A stretch of DNA of 64,000 nt from Bifidobacterium simiarum (GTDB lineage: Bacteria; Actinomycetota; Actinomycetes; Actinomycetales; Bifidobacteriaceae), in the NCBI RefSeq assembly GCF_002802905.1, contig NZ_PEBK01000001.1:186001-250000 (forward strand). Direction: 5' to 3'. Shown piece after piece: positions 1-9,385 of this stretch (positions within the stretch are counted from its first letter, which is position 1; each line of letters begins with the position of its first letter). The notes under the pieces were generated by a model, which worked only from the letters and a program-made list of their open reading frames with translations, searched no databases and was not told the DNA's origin. The position numbers were made by a program, and so were the translations under genes.

Positions 1-1
1 C

Positions 2-3000
2 TCCACCACGATCAAGGCCACGCTGGTGAACGACGACCGCGAGATCGTGTGGTCGAGCTACGCGAACAACGAGGGCAGCCCGCTGACGGCCGCCGTCAAC
101 ATCGTCAGGAAGATCCAGAGCGAACTGCCCGAAGGCGCCTGGATCGCCCGCTCCTGCGCCACCGGCTACGGCGAGGGCCTGATCACCACCGGCCTGCACC
201 TCGACGAGGGCGTGGTCGAGACCATGGCCCACTACCGCGGCGCCGAAATGGTGAGCCCCGGCGTCACCGCCGTCATCGACATCGGCGGTCAGGACATGAA
301 GTACCTGGCCATCACCGACGGCGTGATCGACTCGATCGCCGTCAACGAGGCATGCTCCTCCGGCTGCGGCTCGTTCCTGCAGACCTTCGCCCAGTCGATG
401 GGCCTGACCATCCAGGAGTTCACGCAGGCCGCGCTCAACTCCGACCATCCGGTCGATCTGGGCTCGCGCTGCACCGTGTTCATGAACTCCTCCGTCAAGC
501 AGGCGCAGAAGGAAGGCGCCTCGATGGAGAACATCGCGGCCGGCCTGTGCTATTCCGTGGTGCGCAACGCGCTGTACAAGGTGATCAAGCTGCGCGACGC
601 CGGCGAACTCGGCGACACCGTGGTGGTGCAGGGCGGCACGTTCCTCAACGACGCCGTGCTGCGCGCCTTCGAACTGCTCACCGGACGCGAGGTCACCCGA
701 CCGAACATCGCCGGCCTCATGGGCGCGTTCGGCGCGGCCCTCACCGCCCGCATGCACTACGTCGACGCCGCCGACGAAGGCTCCGGCGAGCACGCCGAGC
801 ACACCGTCTCGTCCATCCTTTCCGGCGAACAGCTCGACGACCTGTCGATGACCACCGAACGCGACGTGTGCAAGCTGTGCCAGAACCACTGCAAGCTCAC
901 CATCACCACGTTCGCCGACGGCTCGCGCTACGTGACCGGCAACCGCTGCGAACGCGGCGGCGACCGCAGCAAGAAGCGCTCCGACCGGCCGAACCTCTAC
1001 GAGTACAAGTACAAGCGCTGCTTCTCCTACCGCAGGCTCACCGACAAGAAGGCCACCCGCGGCGAGATCGGCATCCCGCGCGTGCTCAACATGTACGAGA
1101 ACTACCCGTTCTGGTTCACGCTGCTCACCTCGCTCGGCTTCAAGGTGATGATCTCCGGACGCAGCTCGCACGAACTGTTCGAGACGGGCATCGACTCCAT
1201 CGCCTCCGAGAACATCTGCTACCCGGCCAAGCTCGTGCACGGCCACATCAAGTGGCTGCTCAACAAGGGCATCAAGACGATCTTCTACCCGTGCGTGAGC
1301 TACGAGGAAAACCTGGTCGAGAACACCGACAACCACTACAACTGCCCGGTCGTGGCCAACTACCCGGTGGTGATCGGCGCGAACATGCCCGAACTGCGCG
1401 ACCCGTCGATCCGCTACATGCGCCCGTACTTCAACCTCGCCCAGCACGACCTCATGGTCGACCGCATCGTCGAGGAGTTCGCGTGGGCCAACGTGACCCG
1501 CGAGGAGGCCGAGACCGCGGTCAAGGCCGCATACGCCGAAGACAAGGTGTTCAAGCACGACGTGCAGCAGGAGGGCCTGCGCGCGCTCGCCTACATGAAG
1601 GAGCACGACTGCCGCGGCATCGTGCTGGCCGGCCGCCCCTACCACATCGACCCGGAGATCAACCACGGCATCCCCGAGACCATCTGCGCACTGGGCATGG
1701 TCGTGCTCTCCGAGGATTCGATCTGCGAGCTGCAGCCCGGCGAGGACCTGCATCTGACCGAATTCCTCTCCGCGGACGAGAAGGATCCGAAGGCCAAGGA
1801 TTCCGCCGGATTCCGGCACGTCGGCGATCGTAAGGTCACCCGTATGCCGCTGCGCGTGACCAACCAGTGGGCCTACCATTCGCGGCTGTACGCGGCCGCG
1901 CATTTCGTCGCCTCGTATCCGGGTCTGGAGCTCGTGCAGCTCAACTCCTTCGGCTGCGGCCTCGACGCCATCACCACCGATCAGGTGGCCGAGATCCTCG
2001 CCGACAAGGCCGACGTGTACACGCTGCTCAAGATCGACGAGGTCTCCAACCTCGGCGCCGCCAAGATCCGCCTGCGTTCGCTTAAGGCCGCGGTGGAGGA
2101 GCGCGAGGCGAACAAGGCCCGCGAGGAGCGGGAGGCTCAGGAGGAGGCACGTGCCGAGGCTCAGACGGCACAGGCCGAGACCGCCGAGGCTCAGACGGCA
2201 CAGGCCGAGACCGCCGAGGCCCAGACGGCTCAGTCCATGCAGAAGACCGCCGAGCAGGTGCGCCGCGAGACCATGGCCGAGAACCGTCTCGCCGAGGCGC
2301 AGGCCAGGTACGAGGAGGCCCGTCGCCAGCTCGAGGCCGCGCAGGCCGACATGGACAAGGTCATGCCCGCCGCGAACCTCGACGCCGGATTCGTGAAGAA
2401 GCCGTACGCCATCGAGCTCGGTGCCGGTGTACAGGGTGCGGACGCGAAGGGTGCCGCCGGTCAGGCGGCCGGGCAGTCTGCCAAGACGTCCGGATTCCGC
2501 AGGACCGGTTCCGCAGCCCCGACCGCCGGCCGTCAGGTGCTGCTCGACGCGGTGATGGACGGCAATCCGAAGCTCAAGGCCGCGGCCGGAAAGGGCAAGG
2601 CCGGCAAGGGCGGCAAGACGGGCCGTAGTGCGCACAACTCCGCCACGATGTCGAAGTACGCGAACAAGATCCCCTTCGGCAAGTCGATGAAGAAGGACTA
2701 CACGATCGTGGCCCCGCAGATGAGCCCGATCCACATGTCCCTCATCGAATCGGTGATCCGGTCCGGCGGCTACAAGTTCGACATCCTCAAGGTGGCGAGC
2801 CGCGAGGACGTGGAGATCGGCCTCAAGTATGTGAACAACGACGCCTGCTATCCGGCCATCATGGTGATCGGACAGCTGGTGAACGCGATCATCGAAGGCA
2901 AGTACGACGCCGACAAGGTGGCCTTGGCCATCACGCAGACCGGCGGCATGTGCCGTGCCACCAACTACTTCGGCCTGATCCGCAAGGCGTTGGTGGACGC

Positions 3001-4033
3001 CGGATACCCGCAGATCCCTGTGATCGCACTCAGTACGCAGGGACTGGAATCCAACCCCGGATTCACGCCGACCCCGGCGCTGCTGCACCGCGCGATTAAG
3101 GCGCTGATCATCGGCGACCTGCTGCTCAAGTGCCTGATGCGCGTGCGCCCGTACGAGGCCACGCCGGGCAGCGCCAACGAGCTGTACGGGATGTGGGACA
3201 CGATCGTGCGTGAGACCATCGAGCACCACGGCTACTCCAGGACTGCGAAGGCCCGCATCGGCAAGGGCTACCTGCCGTATACGGTGATCCTCAAGGAGAT
3301 CGTGAAGAGCTTCGACGCGCTGCCACTGCGTGACATCCCGCGCAAGCCGCGCGTGGGCGTGGTCGGCGAGATCCTCGTCAAGTACCAGCCCGACGCCAAC
3401 AACCATGTGGTCGACGTGATCGAATCGCAGGGTTGCGAGGCCGTGGTGCCCGGCATCATGGAGTTCATGACGACCCGTCCGTACATCACCGACTGGAACG
3501 AGAAGCATCTCGGCACCGGCGGCAACAAGGCGCTGTACGCCGTGATGCGCTGGGGACTCGACCGGTATCTCAATCCGGTGCGCCGGGCCATCGACCTGGC
3601 CCACGGCAAGTTCCAGCAGGATCTGCCGATGCCCGAACTCGTGAAGAAGGCCGGCGAGGTGACGTCGGTGGGTGTGCAGGCCGGCGAAGGCTGGCTGCTG
3701 ACCGCCGAGATTCTGGAGCTGATCGAATCCGGCGCCCCGAACGTGGTGTGCGCCCAGCCGTTCGCCTGCCTGCCGAACCATGTGACCGGCCGTGGCATGT
3801 TCGGCGAGATCCGCCGGCAGCACCCCGAGGCGAACATCGTGTCGATCGACTACGATCCGGGTGCCTCGGAGGCGAACCAGCTCAACCGCATCAAGCTCAT
3901 GATCTCCGCCGCCAAGCAGGCCGAGGCCAAGCGGCGGGCGAGTGAGGCCGCCGGCGACATGCGCAACCGGGCCCACGGTCACGGGGACGGCGACGAGGGC
4001 CAGTCCAAGCCCACCCTCTCCGAAGCCGCGTAG
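2..4033 (+). CDS. 2-hydroxyacyl-CoA dehydratase activase-type protein (BadF/BadG ATPase fused to DUF2229 and HgdB-like parts), 5' truncated
   Basis: The reading frame is open from base 2, and its first residues (STTIKATLVND) match the phosphate loop of ASKHA ATPases of the BadF/BadG/HgdC type. The true start therefore lies upstream of the window. The first ~245 residues form the ATPase, with VIDIGGQDMKYL and the cysteine motif ACSSGCGSF that in this family holds a [4Fe-4S] cluster. A second cysteine pair (CKLCQNHCKL) follows, then a DUF2229-like region. An Ala/Glu-rich linker (~700-790) leads to a C-terminal half with NNDACYPAIMV and CAQPFACLPNH, resembling the dehydratase partner. Such large fusions are common in anaerobes, but their substrate is not established. 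It is not clearly in an operon with the next genes. Confidence 0.9.
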   Translation, partial: STTIKATLVNDDREIVWSSYANNEGSPLTAAVNIVRKIQSELPEGAWIARSCATGYGEGLITTGLHLDEGVVETMAHYRGAEMVSPGVTAVIDIGGQDMKYLAITDGVIDSIAVNEACSSGCGSFLQTFAQSMGLTIQEFTQAALNSDHPVDLGSRCTVFMNSSVKQAQKEGASMENIAAGLCYSVVRNALYKVIKLRDAGELGDTVVVQGGTFLNDAVLRAFELLTGREVTRPNIAGLMGAFGAALTARMHYVDAADEGSGEHAEHTVSSILSGEQLDDLSMTTERDVCKLCQNHCKLTITTFADGSRYVTGNRCERGGDRSKKRSDRPNLYEYKYKRCFSYRRLTDKKATRGEIGIPRVLNMYENYPFWFTLLTSLGFKVMISGRSSHELFETGIDSIASENICYPAKLVHGHIKWLLNKGIKTIFYPCVSYEENLVENTDNHYNCPVVANYPVVIGANMPELRDPSIRYMRPYFNLAQHDLMVDRIVEEFAWANVTREEAETAVKAAYAEDKVFKHDVQQEGLRALAYMKEHDCRGIVLAGRPYHIDPEINHGIPETICALGMVVLSEDSICELQPGEDLHLTEFLSADEKDPKAKDSAGFRHVGDRKVTRMPLRVTNQWAYHSRLYAAAHFVASYPGLELVQLNSFGCGLDAITTDQVAEILADKADVYTLLKIDEVSNLGAAKIRLRSLKAAVEEREANKAREEREAQEEARAEAQTAQAETAEAQTAQAETAEAQTAQSMQKTAEQVRRETMAENRLAEAQARYEEARRQLEAAQADMDKVMPAANLDAGFVKKPYAIELGAGVQGADAKGAAGQAAGQSAKTSGFRRTGSAAPTAGRQVLLDAVMDGNPKLKAAAGKGKAGKGGKTGRSAHNSATMSKYANKIPFGKSMKKDYTIVAPQMSPIHMSLIESVIRSGGYKFDILKVASREDVEIGLKYVNNDACYPAIMVIGQLVNAIIEGKYDADKVALAITQTGGMCRATNYFGLIRKALVDAGYPQIPVIALSTQGLESNPGFTPTPALLHRAIKALIIGDLLLKCLMRVRPYEATPGSANELYGMWDTIVRETIEHHGYSRTAKARIGKGYLPYTVILKEIVKSFDALPLRDIPRKPRVGVVGEILVKYQPDANNHVVDVIESQGCEAVVPGIMEFMTTRPYITDWNEKHLGTGGNKALYAVMRWGLDRYLNPVRRAIDLAHGKFQQDLPMPELVKKAGEVTSVGVQAGEGWLLTAEILELIESGAPNVVCAQPFACLPNHVTGRGMFGEIRRQHPEANIVSIDYDPGASEANQLNRIKLMISAAKQAEAKRRASEAAGDMRNRAHGHGDGDEGQSKPTLSEAA
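2156..2233 (+). repeat. 30-bp in-frame tandem repeat in the linker
   Basis: Two exact 30-bp units and a partial third encode the decapeptide EAQTAQAETA in the linker between the two halves of the activase-like protein. Unit length is a multiple of three, so copy-number change would keep the frame. Confidence 0.9.
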
Positions 4034-4078
4034 GGCGATTGAAGATGGTCGGGCGGTGTCCGCGATGGTTGCCTTGTT

Positions 4079-4252
4079 CGACCACCCCCAGTCACGCCAA
4101 GCGTGACAGCCCCCGCCAGCGGGGGCGGGACCGTTGCTTCCGCCGGCTGGAGCAGGACGGCGCGAGTTCCCCGCCCCCGCTGGCGGGGGAGAACTCGTTC
4201 TTTGCTCCCGCTGGCGGGAGCTGTCATGCGGGAGCATGACTGAGGGTGGTCG
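4079..4252. repeat. MITE-like structured intergenic repeat, copy 1
   Basis: The element is bounded by near-perfect inverted ends: CGACCACCCCCAGTCA at 4079-4094 and TGACTGAGGGTGGTCG at 4237-4252. Inside are several GC-rich hairpins, such as CCCCCGC/GCGGGGG. A partial second left end (TTGACCTCCCCCAGTC) follows near 4269. This fills most of the 395-bp gap between the activase-like gene and the marR operon. The same ends recur at 11747-11785 and the right end recurs near 9210 and 31000. Confidence 0.8.
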
Positions 4253-4308
4253 AGTGACGCCTGCCTTGTTTGACCTCCCCCAGTCGGCAGCGGTGCTCCC
4301 GCGACACG

Positions 4309-4378
4309 CCGAATGTTGCATATGCAACTGTTGTAGGTGAGTCGTATTACACTCATCCGTTGCATATGCAACATTCGG
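4309..4378 (+). promoter_or_regulatory. Nested palindromic operator of the marR-ABC operon
   Basis: Two copies of the perfect palindrome GTTGCATATGCAAC lie at 4315-4328 and 4359-4372. With flanks they form a larger inverted repeat: CCGAATGTTGCATATGCAAC at 4309-4328 and its exact complement at 4359-4378. The 30 bp between them include TATTAC (4345-4350), a possible -10. Regulator dimers on both sites would cover the promoter. The position directly upstream of marR suggests autoregulation. Confidence 0.85.
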
Positions 4379-4428
4379 TCATACGCCCGGCCGATGATTG
4401 TGTGAATCCGCGTGAATCAGGGAGCCTT

Positions 4429-4998
4429 ATGGACCAACGTATCCTCAGCATGGAAATGCGTGCGCTTGGCAAGTCCGTCGATCGGTATCTCGGCGAGACC
4501 ATGCCCGCGTCCGCGACCGATGCCACGGGAGGCAACGCGCACATCATCATGTTCCTCGCCCGCAACCGCGACAAGGACATCTACCAGCACACCATCGAAC
4601 GCAAGTTCTGCATCACCCGATCCACCGCGTCGCGCGTACTGACGCTGATGGAGAAGAAGGGGCTGATCGTCCGCGAGCCGGTCGCTCATGACGCGCGGCT
4701 CAAGAAGATCATGCTCACCGCCAAGGCCGACGCCATCGTCGCCGATCTCAAACGCAACGGTGAGCATATGGAACGACTGCTGGTCGCCGGATTCTCGGAG
4801 GCGGAGCAGGCCGCCATGTTCGATTACGTGAGACGCATGCGCGCCAACATCGACAAGGCGCAGCGGGATTTCGAGACGCAGCGGGATTTCGAGACACACG
4901 GCGGGCGCAACGACGAACAAGCCGATATGACCGATATGCCGGATACGACCAACACGAACCATATGACCGATACGAAGAAGAAGGAGGGCGACAGGTGA
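4429..4998 (+). CDS. MarR-family transcriptional regulator
   Basis: A 189-residue winged-helix regulator of MarR type. The recognition region reads ERKFCITRSTASRVLTLMEKKGLI, here cited as residues ~62-85, followed by the usual wing (VREPVAHDARLKKIMLT). The ATG at 4429 is chosen because GGGAG lies just upstream and the similarity begins there; an upstream in-frame ATG at 4270 would translate through the operator. It overlaps the first ABC gene by four bases (GTGA), so translation is probably coupled. The family usually represses a neighbouring exporter until a phenolic or drug-like ligand binds; the nested palindromes upstream fit that model. The C-terminal tail is Asp/Thr-rich and repetitive (DFETQRDFETH). 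Confidence 0.88.
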   Translation: MDQRILSMEMRALGKSVDRYLGETMPASATDATGGNAHIIMFLARNRDKDIYQHTIERKFCITRSTASRVLTLMEKKGLIVREPVAHDARLKKIMLTAKADAIVADLKRNGEHMERLLVAGFSEAEQAAMFDYVRRMRANIDKAQRDFETQRDFETHGGRNDEQADMTDMPDTTNTNHMTDTKKKEGDR

Positions 4999-6827
4999 CC
5001 CGCACCGCAACACAAGACGTCGCACGGCAGGACAAGCCGAACAAGCCGACGCATCTGTTCCGCACCCTGGGCAGATCCATGCGCGAATACAAGAAGGAGA
5101 GCTGGCTTGCGCCGGCGTTCGTGGCCGTGGAAAGCATCCTCGAGATCCTCATCCCCACGGTCATGGCCATGCTCATCGATCAGGGCATCACTGGCGGCAA
5201 TATGAACGCCATCGTGAAGTTCGGCCTGATCCTGCTGCTGTGCTCGATCGTCTCGCTGGGCTGCGGATTCCTCGCCGGCCGGTTCGCCGCCGTCGCCGCC
5301 GCCGGATTCGCGAAGAACCTGCGCCACGACCAGTTCGAACAGGTGCAGCGCTTCAGCTTCACCAACATCGACCGGTTCTCCACCGGCTCGATCATCACCA
5401 GGCTCACCACCGACGTGACGAACCTGCAGACCGCCTACATGATGATGATCCGCATGGGCGTGCGCGCGCCGATCATGGTGGTCGTCGCATGGTTCTTCTC
5501 GTTCCGCATCAGCCCCTCCATCTCCATGGTGTTCCTCGCCTGCATCCCGATCCTCGGTCTGGGCCTGTGCGGGCTCGCGGTGCTGGTCCACCCGGTGTTC
5601 GAGCGCGTCTTCCACACGTATGACGAGCTCAACAACGTGGTCGACGAGAACCTGCAGGGCGTGCGCGTCGTCAAGTCGTTCAACCGCGAGGACTACGAGA
5701 TCGACAAGTTCGGCCGCATCTCGCAGCGCATCTTCAGGGACTTCACCAAGGCCGAACGCATCATGAGCTTCAACATGCCGCTGATGATGCTGTGCGTCTA
5801 CGGATCGATGATCCTGATCTCGTGGATGGGCGCCAACCAGATCGTCGCCTCCGGCAACAACGCGGCCGTGGGCCTGACCACCGGCGACCTGACCGCACTG
5901 GTCACGTACGCCATGCAGATCCTCATGGCCATGATGATGCTGTCGATGATGTTCGTCATGGTCATCATCTCGCAGGCCTCCGCCGAACGCATCACGCAGG
6001 TGCTGCAGGAGCACAGCACCGTCACCAACCCCGAAAACCCCGTGCGCGAGGTGGCCGACGGCTCCATCGACTTCGATCACGTGACCTTCCGCTACTCCGA
6101 CAGTTCGGAGAAGCCCGTGCTCGACGACATCGACCTCAAGATCCCATCCGGATCGACCATCGGCATCGTCGGCGGCACCGGATCGGCGAAATCCTCGCTC
6201 GTCCAGCTCGTTCCCCGCCTCTACGACGTCTCCGAAGGGTCGCTGAAGGTCGGCGGCGTGGACGTGCGCGACTACGACCTCGAACTGCTGCGCGATCAGG
6301 TGGCCATGGTCCTGCAGAAGAACGTGCTGTTCAGCGGCACCATCACCGAGAACCTGCGGTGGGGCAACCCGGACGCCACCGACGAGGAGATCCGCCACGC
6401 CTGCCGTCTCGCGCAGGCCGACGGGTTCATCCAGGAGTTCCCCGACGGGTACGACACGATGATCGAACAGGGCGGCACCAACGTCTCCGGCGGCCAGCGC
6501 CAGCGCCTGTGCATCGCCCGCGCACTGCTGAAGAAGCCGAAGATCCTGATCCTCGACGACTCCACCAGCGCCGTCGACACCAAGACCGACCGGTCCATCC
6601 GCGCCGCGTTCCGCGACGAGATCCCCGACACCACGAAGATCATCATCGCCCAGCGTGTCGCCTCCGTGCAGGAGTCCGACATGATCCTCGTCATGGACAA
6701 CGGCCGCATCATGGCCCGCGGCACGCACGACGAGCTGCTGAGGACCTGCGACGAATACCGGTCCATCTACGAATCCCAGACCAAGAACCAGGCCAACCCG
6801 GAAGAAGTTGAAGGAGGTGCCCGATAA
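4995..6827 (+). CDS. ABC exporter half-transporter, degenerate-site subunit
   Basis: A 610-residue fused membrane and ATPase half-transporter (ABC type I exporter fold). Six membrane helices occupy ~30-320 and the nucleotide-binding domain ~350-600. The GTG start has AAGGAGGG upstream and overlaps marR. The Walker A motif reads GGTGSAKSS, with Ala in place of the glycine before Lys. The signature NVSGGQRQR is intact, but Walker B ends LILDDSTSAVD, so the catalytic Glu is Asp. In heterodimeric exporters such as LmrCD or TM287/288, one subunit carries this non-catalytic site. The partner is the next gene, overlapping by one base. Efflux of drugs or bile-like compounds is an inference from the MarR context. 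Confidence 0.9.
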   Translation: MTRTATQDVARQDKPNKPTHLFRTLGRSMREYKKESWLAPAFVAVESILEILIPTVMAMLIDQGITGGNMNAIVKFGLILLLCSIVSLGCGFLAGRFAAVAAAGFAKNLRHDQFEQVQRFSFTNIDRFSTGSIITRLTTDVTNLQTAYMMMIRMGVRAPIMVVVAWFFSFRISPSISMVFLACIPILGLGLCGLAVLVHPVFERVFHTYDELNNVVDENLQGVRVVKSFNREDYEIDKFGRISQRIFRDFTKAERIMSFNMPLMMLCVYGSMILISWMGANQIVASGNNAAVGLTTGDLTALVTYAMQILMAMMMLSMMFVMVIISQASAERITQVLQEHSTVTNPENPVREVADGSIDFDHVTFRYSDSSEKPVLDDIDLKIPSGSTIGIVGGTGSAKSSLVQLVPRLYDVSEGSLKVGGVDVRDYDLELLRDQVAMVLQKNVLFSGTITENLRWGNPDATDEEIRHACRLAQADGFIQEFPDGYDTMIEQGGTNVSGGQRQRLCIARALLKKPKILILDDSTSAVDTKTDRSIRAAFRDEIPDTTKIIIAQRVASVQESDMILVMDNGRIMARGTHDELLRTCDEYRSIYESQTKNQANPEEVEGGAR

Positions 6828-8860
6828 TGCCCGCGAAGAACGCATCCGCAACCAAGCCCGCGTCCGCCGGCCGCCGCCCCGCCATGATGAAGCCGGCCCC
6901 CGGCACCATCAAGCGCATCTTCGGCTACATCATGCAGTACAAGGTGCGCGTCGTCATCATCGTGGCGTGCATCCTCGTCGGCGCCGCCGCACAGGCCGGC
7001 TCCGCGCTGTTCCTGCAGACGCTCGTCGACAACTACATCCTGCCGCTCGTCGGCGTCGCCAACCCCGACTGGGGTCCGCTCATCCGCGCCATCACGCTGA
7101 TCGGCTGCCTCTACGTGGCCGGCATCCTCACCGGATGGCTGTGGCAGTGGCTCATCGTCACCGTCGAACAGGGCGTGCTCAAGAAGATCCGCGACGACAT
7201 GTTCGCCCACCAGCAGCAGCTGCCGATCCGCTACTTCGACAGCCACGAGCACGGCGACATCATGAGCCACTACACCAACGACACCGACACGCTGCGCCAG
7301 GCCATCAGCCAGTCGTTCCCGCAGATGTTCTCCGCTGGCATCTCCGCCGTCGCCGCACTGCTGTCGATGCTGTGGCTGTCCGTGCCGTTCACCGCGTTCG
7401 TCATCGTGTTCACCGTCGGCTTGCTGTGGATCGTCCGCAAGGTCGTCGGCCGCGCCGGCCGGTTCTTCGTCAAGCAGCAGCAGTGGCTCGGCGACGTGAA
7501 CGCGTTCGTCGAGGAATCCGTCAACGGCCAGAAGGTCATCAAGGTGTTCAACCACGAGGCCGCCACCCAGAAGACCTTCGACGAGAAGAACGAGGAGCTC
7601 TTCCAGGCGGCCGCCGCGGCCAACACCTGGGGCAACGTGACCATGCCGATCGTCGGCAACATGGGCTACCTGCTGTACATCCTCATGGCCATCATCGGCG
7701 GCGCCGTCGCCACGTCGGGACTGGGCAACTTCGGCCTGACCGGAGCCGGTCCGCTCACCCTCGGCACGCTCATCTCCCTGCTGACGCTCTCCCGCTCGTT
7801 CATCAACCCGATCGGCCAGGTCTCCATGCAGCTCAACATGGTGATGATGGCCATCGCCGGCGCCTCCCGCATCTTCGCCCTCATGGACGAACCCGTGGAA
7901 TCCGACGGCGGCACCGTCACCCTCGTCAACGTCGAACTCGGCGAGGACGGCCGCACCATGACCGAAACCGATCGCGAAACCGGATACTGGGCGTGGAAGC
8001 GCGAGGAGGGCGACGACGGCACGCGCTCGCTGGCCGCCGCCCATGCGCTCAGCCCCCGCGCCGCCGAAGTGGCGACCAAGGCCCGCGAATCGGCGATCAC
8101 CTCGCCCGACGGCCGCCTGACCCTGCTGCGCGGCGACGTGCGCTTCACCGACGTGACGTTCGGCTACGATCCGACCAAGCCGGTATTGCACGACATCACC
8201 TGGTTCGCCAAGCCCGGTCAGAAGATCGCGCTCGTCGGCGCCACGGGTGCCGGCAAGACCACGGTGACCAACCTGATCAACCGGTTCTACGACGTGCAGG
8301 AAGGCCAGATCCTCTACGACGGCATCTCCGTGAAGGGCATCCGCAAGCCGGATCTGCGCCGGTCGCTCGGCGTGGTGCTGCAGGACGTGAACCTGTTCAC
8401 CGGCACCGTGATGGACAACATCCGCTACGGCAAGCTCGACGCGACCGACGAGGAGTGCATCGCCGCGGCGAAGCTCACCAACGCGGACGGCTTCATCCGC
8501 ATGCTGCCAGAAGGCTACCAGACCGTGCTCGAAGGCGACGGCTCCGGACTTTCGCAGGGTCAGCGCCAGCTGATCTCCATCGCCCGCGCCGCCGTGGCCG
8601 ACCCGCCCGCGCTGATCCTCGACGAGGCGACCTCCTCGATCGACACCCGCACCGAGGAAGTGGTGCAGGCCGGCATGGACAACCTGATGAAGGGGCGCAC
8701 CGTGTTCGTGATCGCACACCGCCTTTCCACCGTGCGCAACTCCGACGTGATCATGGTGCTCGACCACGGCCGAATCCTCGAACGCGGCAACCACGACGAG
8801 CTCATCGCCCTCAAGGGCGAGTACTACCAGCTCTACACCGGCGCCGTGGAACTCGAGTAG
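6827..8860 (+). CDS. ABC exporter half-transporter, catalytic-site subunit
   Basis: A 677-residue partner of the preceding half-transporter, starting at the A of TAATG with AAGGAGGT (6811-6818) as ribosome site. The membrane domain spans ~25-340. The ATPase domain spans ~435-670 with Walker A GATGAGKTT, signature GLSQGQRQL and an intact Walker B/D-loop LILDEATSSID carrying the catalytic Glu. About 70 extra residues (~365-435, rich in Glu, Arg and Ala) separate the membrane and ATPase domains and are longer than in the partner. The pair should form one consensus and one degenerate ATP site. Repeats follow directly after the stop. Confidence 0.9.
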   Translation: MPAKNASATKPASAGRRPAMMKPAPGTIKRIFGYIMQYKVRVVIIVACILVGAAAQAGSALFLQTLVDNYILPLVGVANPDWGPLIRAITLIGCLYVAGILTGWLWQWLIVTVEQGVLKKIRDDMFAHQQQLPIRYFDSHEHGDIMSHYTNDTDTLRQAISQSFPQMFSAGISAVAALLSMLWLSVPFTAFVIVFTVGLLWIVRKVVGRAGRFFVKQQQWLGDVNAFVEESVNGQKVIKVFNHEAATQKTFDEKNEELFQAAAAANTWGNVTMPIVGNMGYLLYILMAIIGGAVATSGLGNFGLTGAGPLTLGTLISLLTLSRSFINPIGQVSMQLNMVMMAIAGASRIFALMDEPVESDGGTVTLVNVELGEDGRTMTETDRETGYWAWKREEGDDGTRSLAAAHALSPRAAEVATKARESAITSPDGRLTLLRGDVRFTDVTFGYDPTKPVLHDITWFAKPGQKIALVGATGAGKTTVTNLINRFYDVQEGQILYDGISVKGIRKPDLRRSLGVVLQDVNLFTGTVMDNIRYGKLDATDEECIAAAKLTNADGFIRMLPEGYQTVLEGDGSGLSQGQRQLISIARAAVADPPALILDEATSSIDTRTEEVVQAGMDNLMKGRTVFVIAHRLSTVRNSDVIMVLDHGRILERGNHDELIALKGEYYQLYTGAVELE

Positions 8861-9222
8861 CTTGGCCAAAGGATTCCCTTTCCGGGGGAGTTGCCGAACT
8901 CATTCTTGGTTCCCGCTGGACGAAGCAGAGGCTTCCCCTTCTGGGGGAAGCTGTCGGCGAAGCCGACTGATGAGGGCTTCTGGCACCTCATCCGACCGAC
9001 TTCGTCGCCCACCTTCCCCTTCTAGGGGAAGGCAAGTCAAAACCATGCTCCCGCTATTGGGCTATGCCGACAGTCCTCTCCGGAGGGGCTGGGATGGAAT
9101 ACTGCCTTCGGCTCCCGCTGGACGAACGATCGGTGATCGTTCGTGGCAGTGCGCCTTTACAGGCGCACGTCGCACGATATGTCGGGAGCTGGCTCGCGTA
9201 GCGAGACTGAGGGTGGTTGAGC
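8861..9222. repeat. Cluster of structured intergenic repeats, copy 2
   Basis: This 360-bp stretch holds no convincing gene. It contains a hairpin unit at 8932-8976 (CTTCCCCTT, GGGGGAAG, then GTCGGCGAAGCCGAC and TGATGAGG), another CCTTCCCC/GGGGAAGG hairpin near 9011-9032, and a composite at 9111-9222. The composite has the stems GAACGATC/GATCGTTC, TGCGCC/GGCGCA and CTCGC/GCGAG and ends in ACTGAGGGTGGT. The 9111-9222 part aligns with 30900-31012, and the 8932-8976 part aligns with the insert inside the GH43 gene. Confidence 0.8.
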
Positions 9223-9236
9223 CCCCCTATCATTAA

Positions 9237-9269
9237 GGCCCGCATTCCCTTGGGGGAGTGCGGGCCTTT
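9237..9269 (+). terminator. Hairpin terminator downstream of the ABC operon
   Basis: GGCCCGCATTCCC pairs with GGGAGTGCGGGCC (one G-T pair) around a short T/G loop and is followed by only three T. Upstream AA could allow use in the other direction too. Confidence 0.6.
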
Positions 9270-9385
9270 GCCGTATAGGAAGGCTATGTCTCCGCAGTAG
9301 GATCGGACGTGATGATGGGTGAGGGGAGGATGCCTAGACAAAAGGATCAAAGCAATGTGAAGAATGCACATTGCAGATTTTCCGG

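Noticed and set aside
4039-4340. Short open frames in the gap before marR
   Set aside because: They run through the hairpins of the MITE-like repeat and have no ribosome site.
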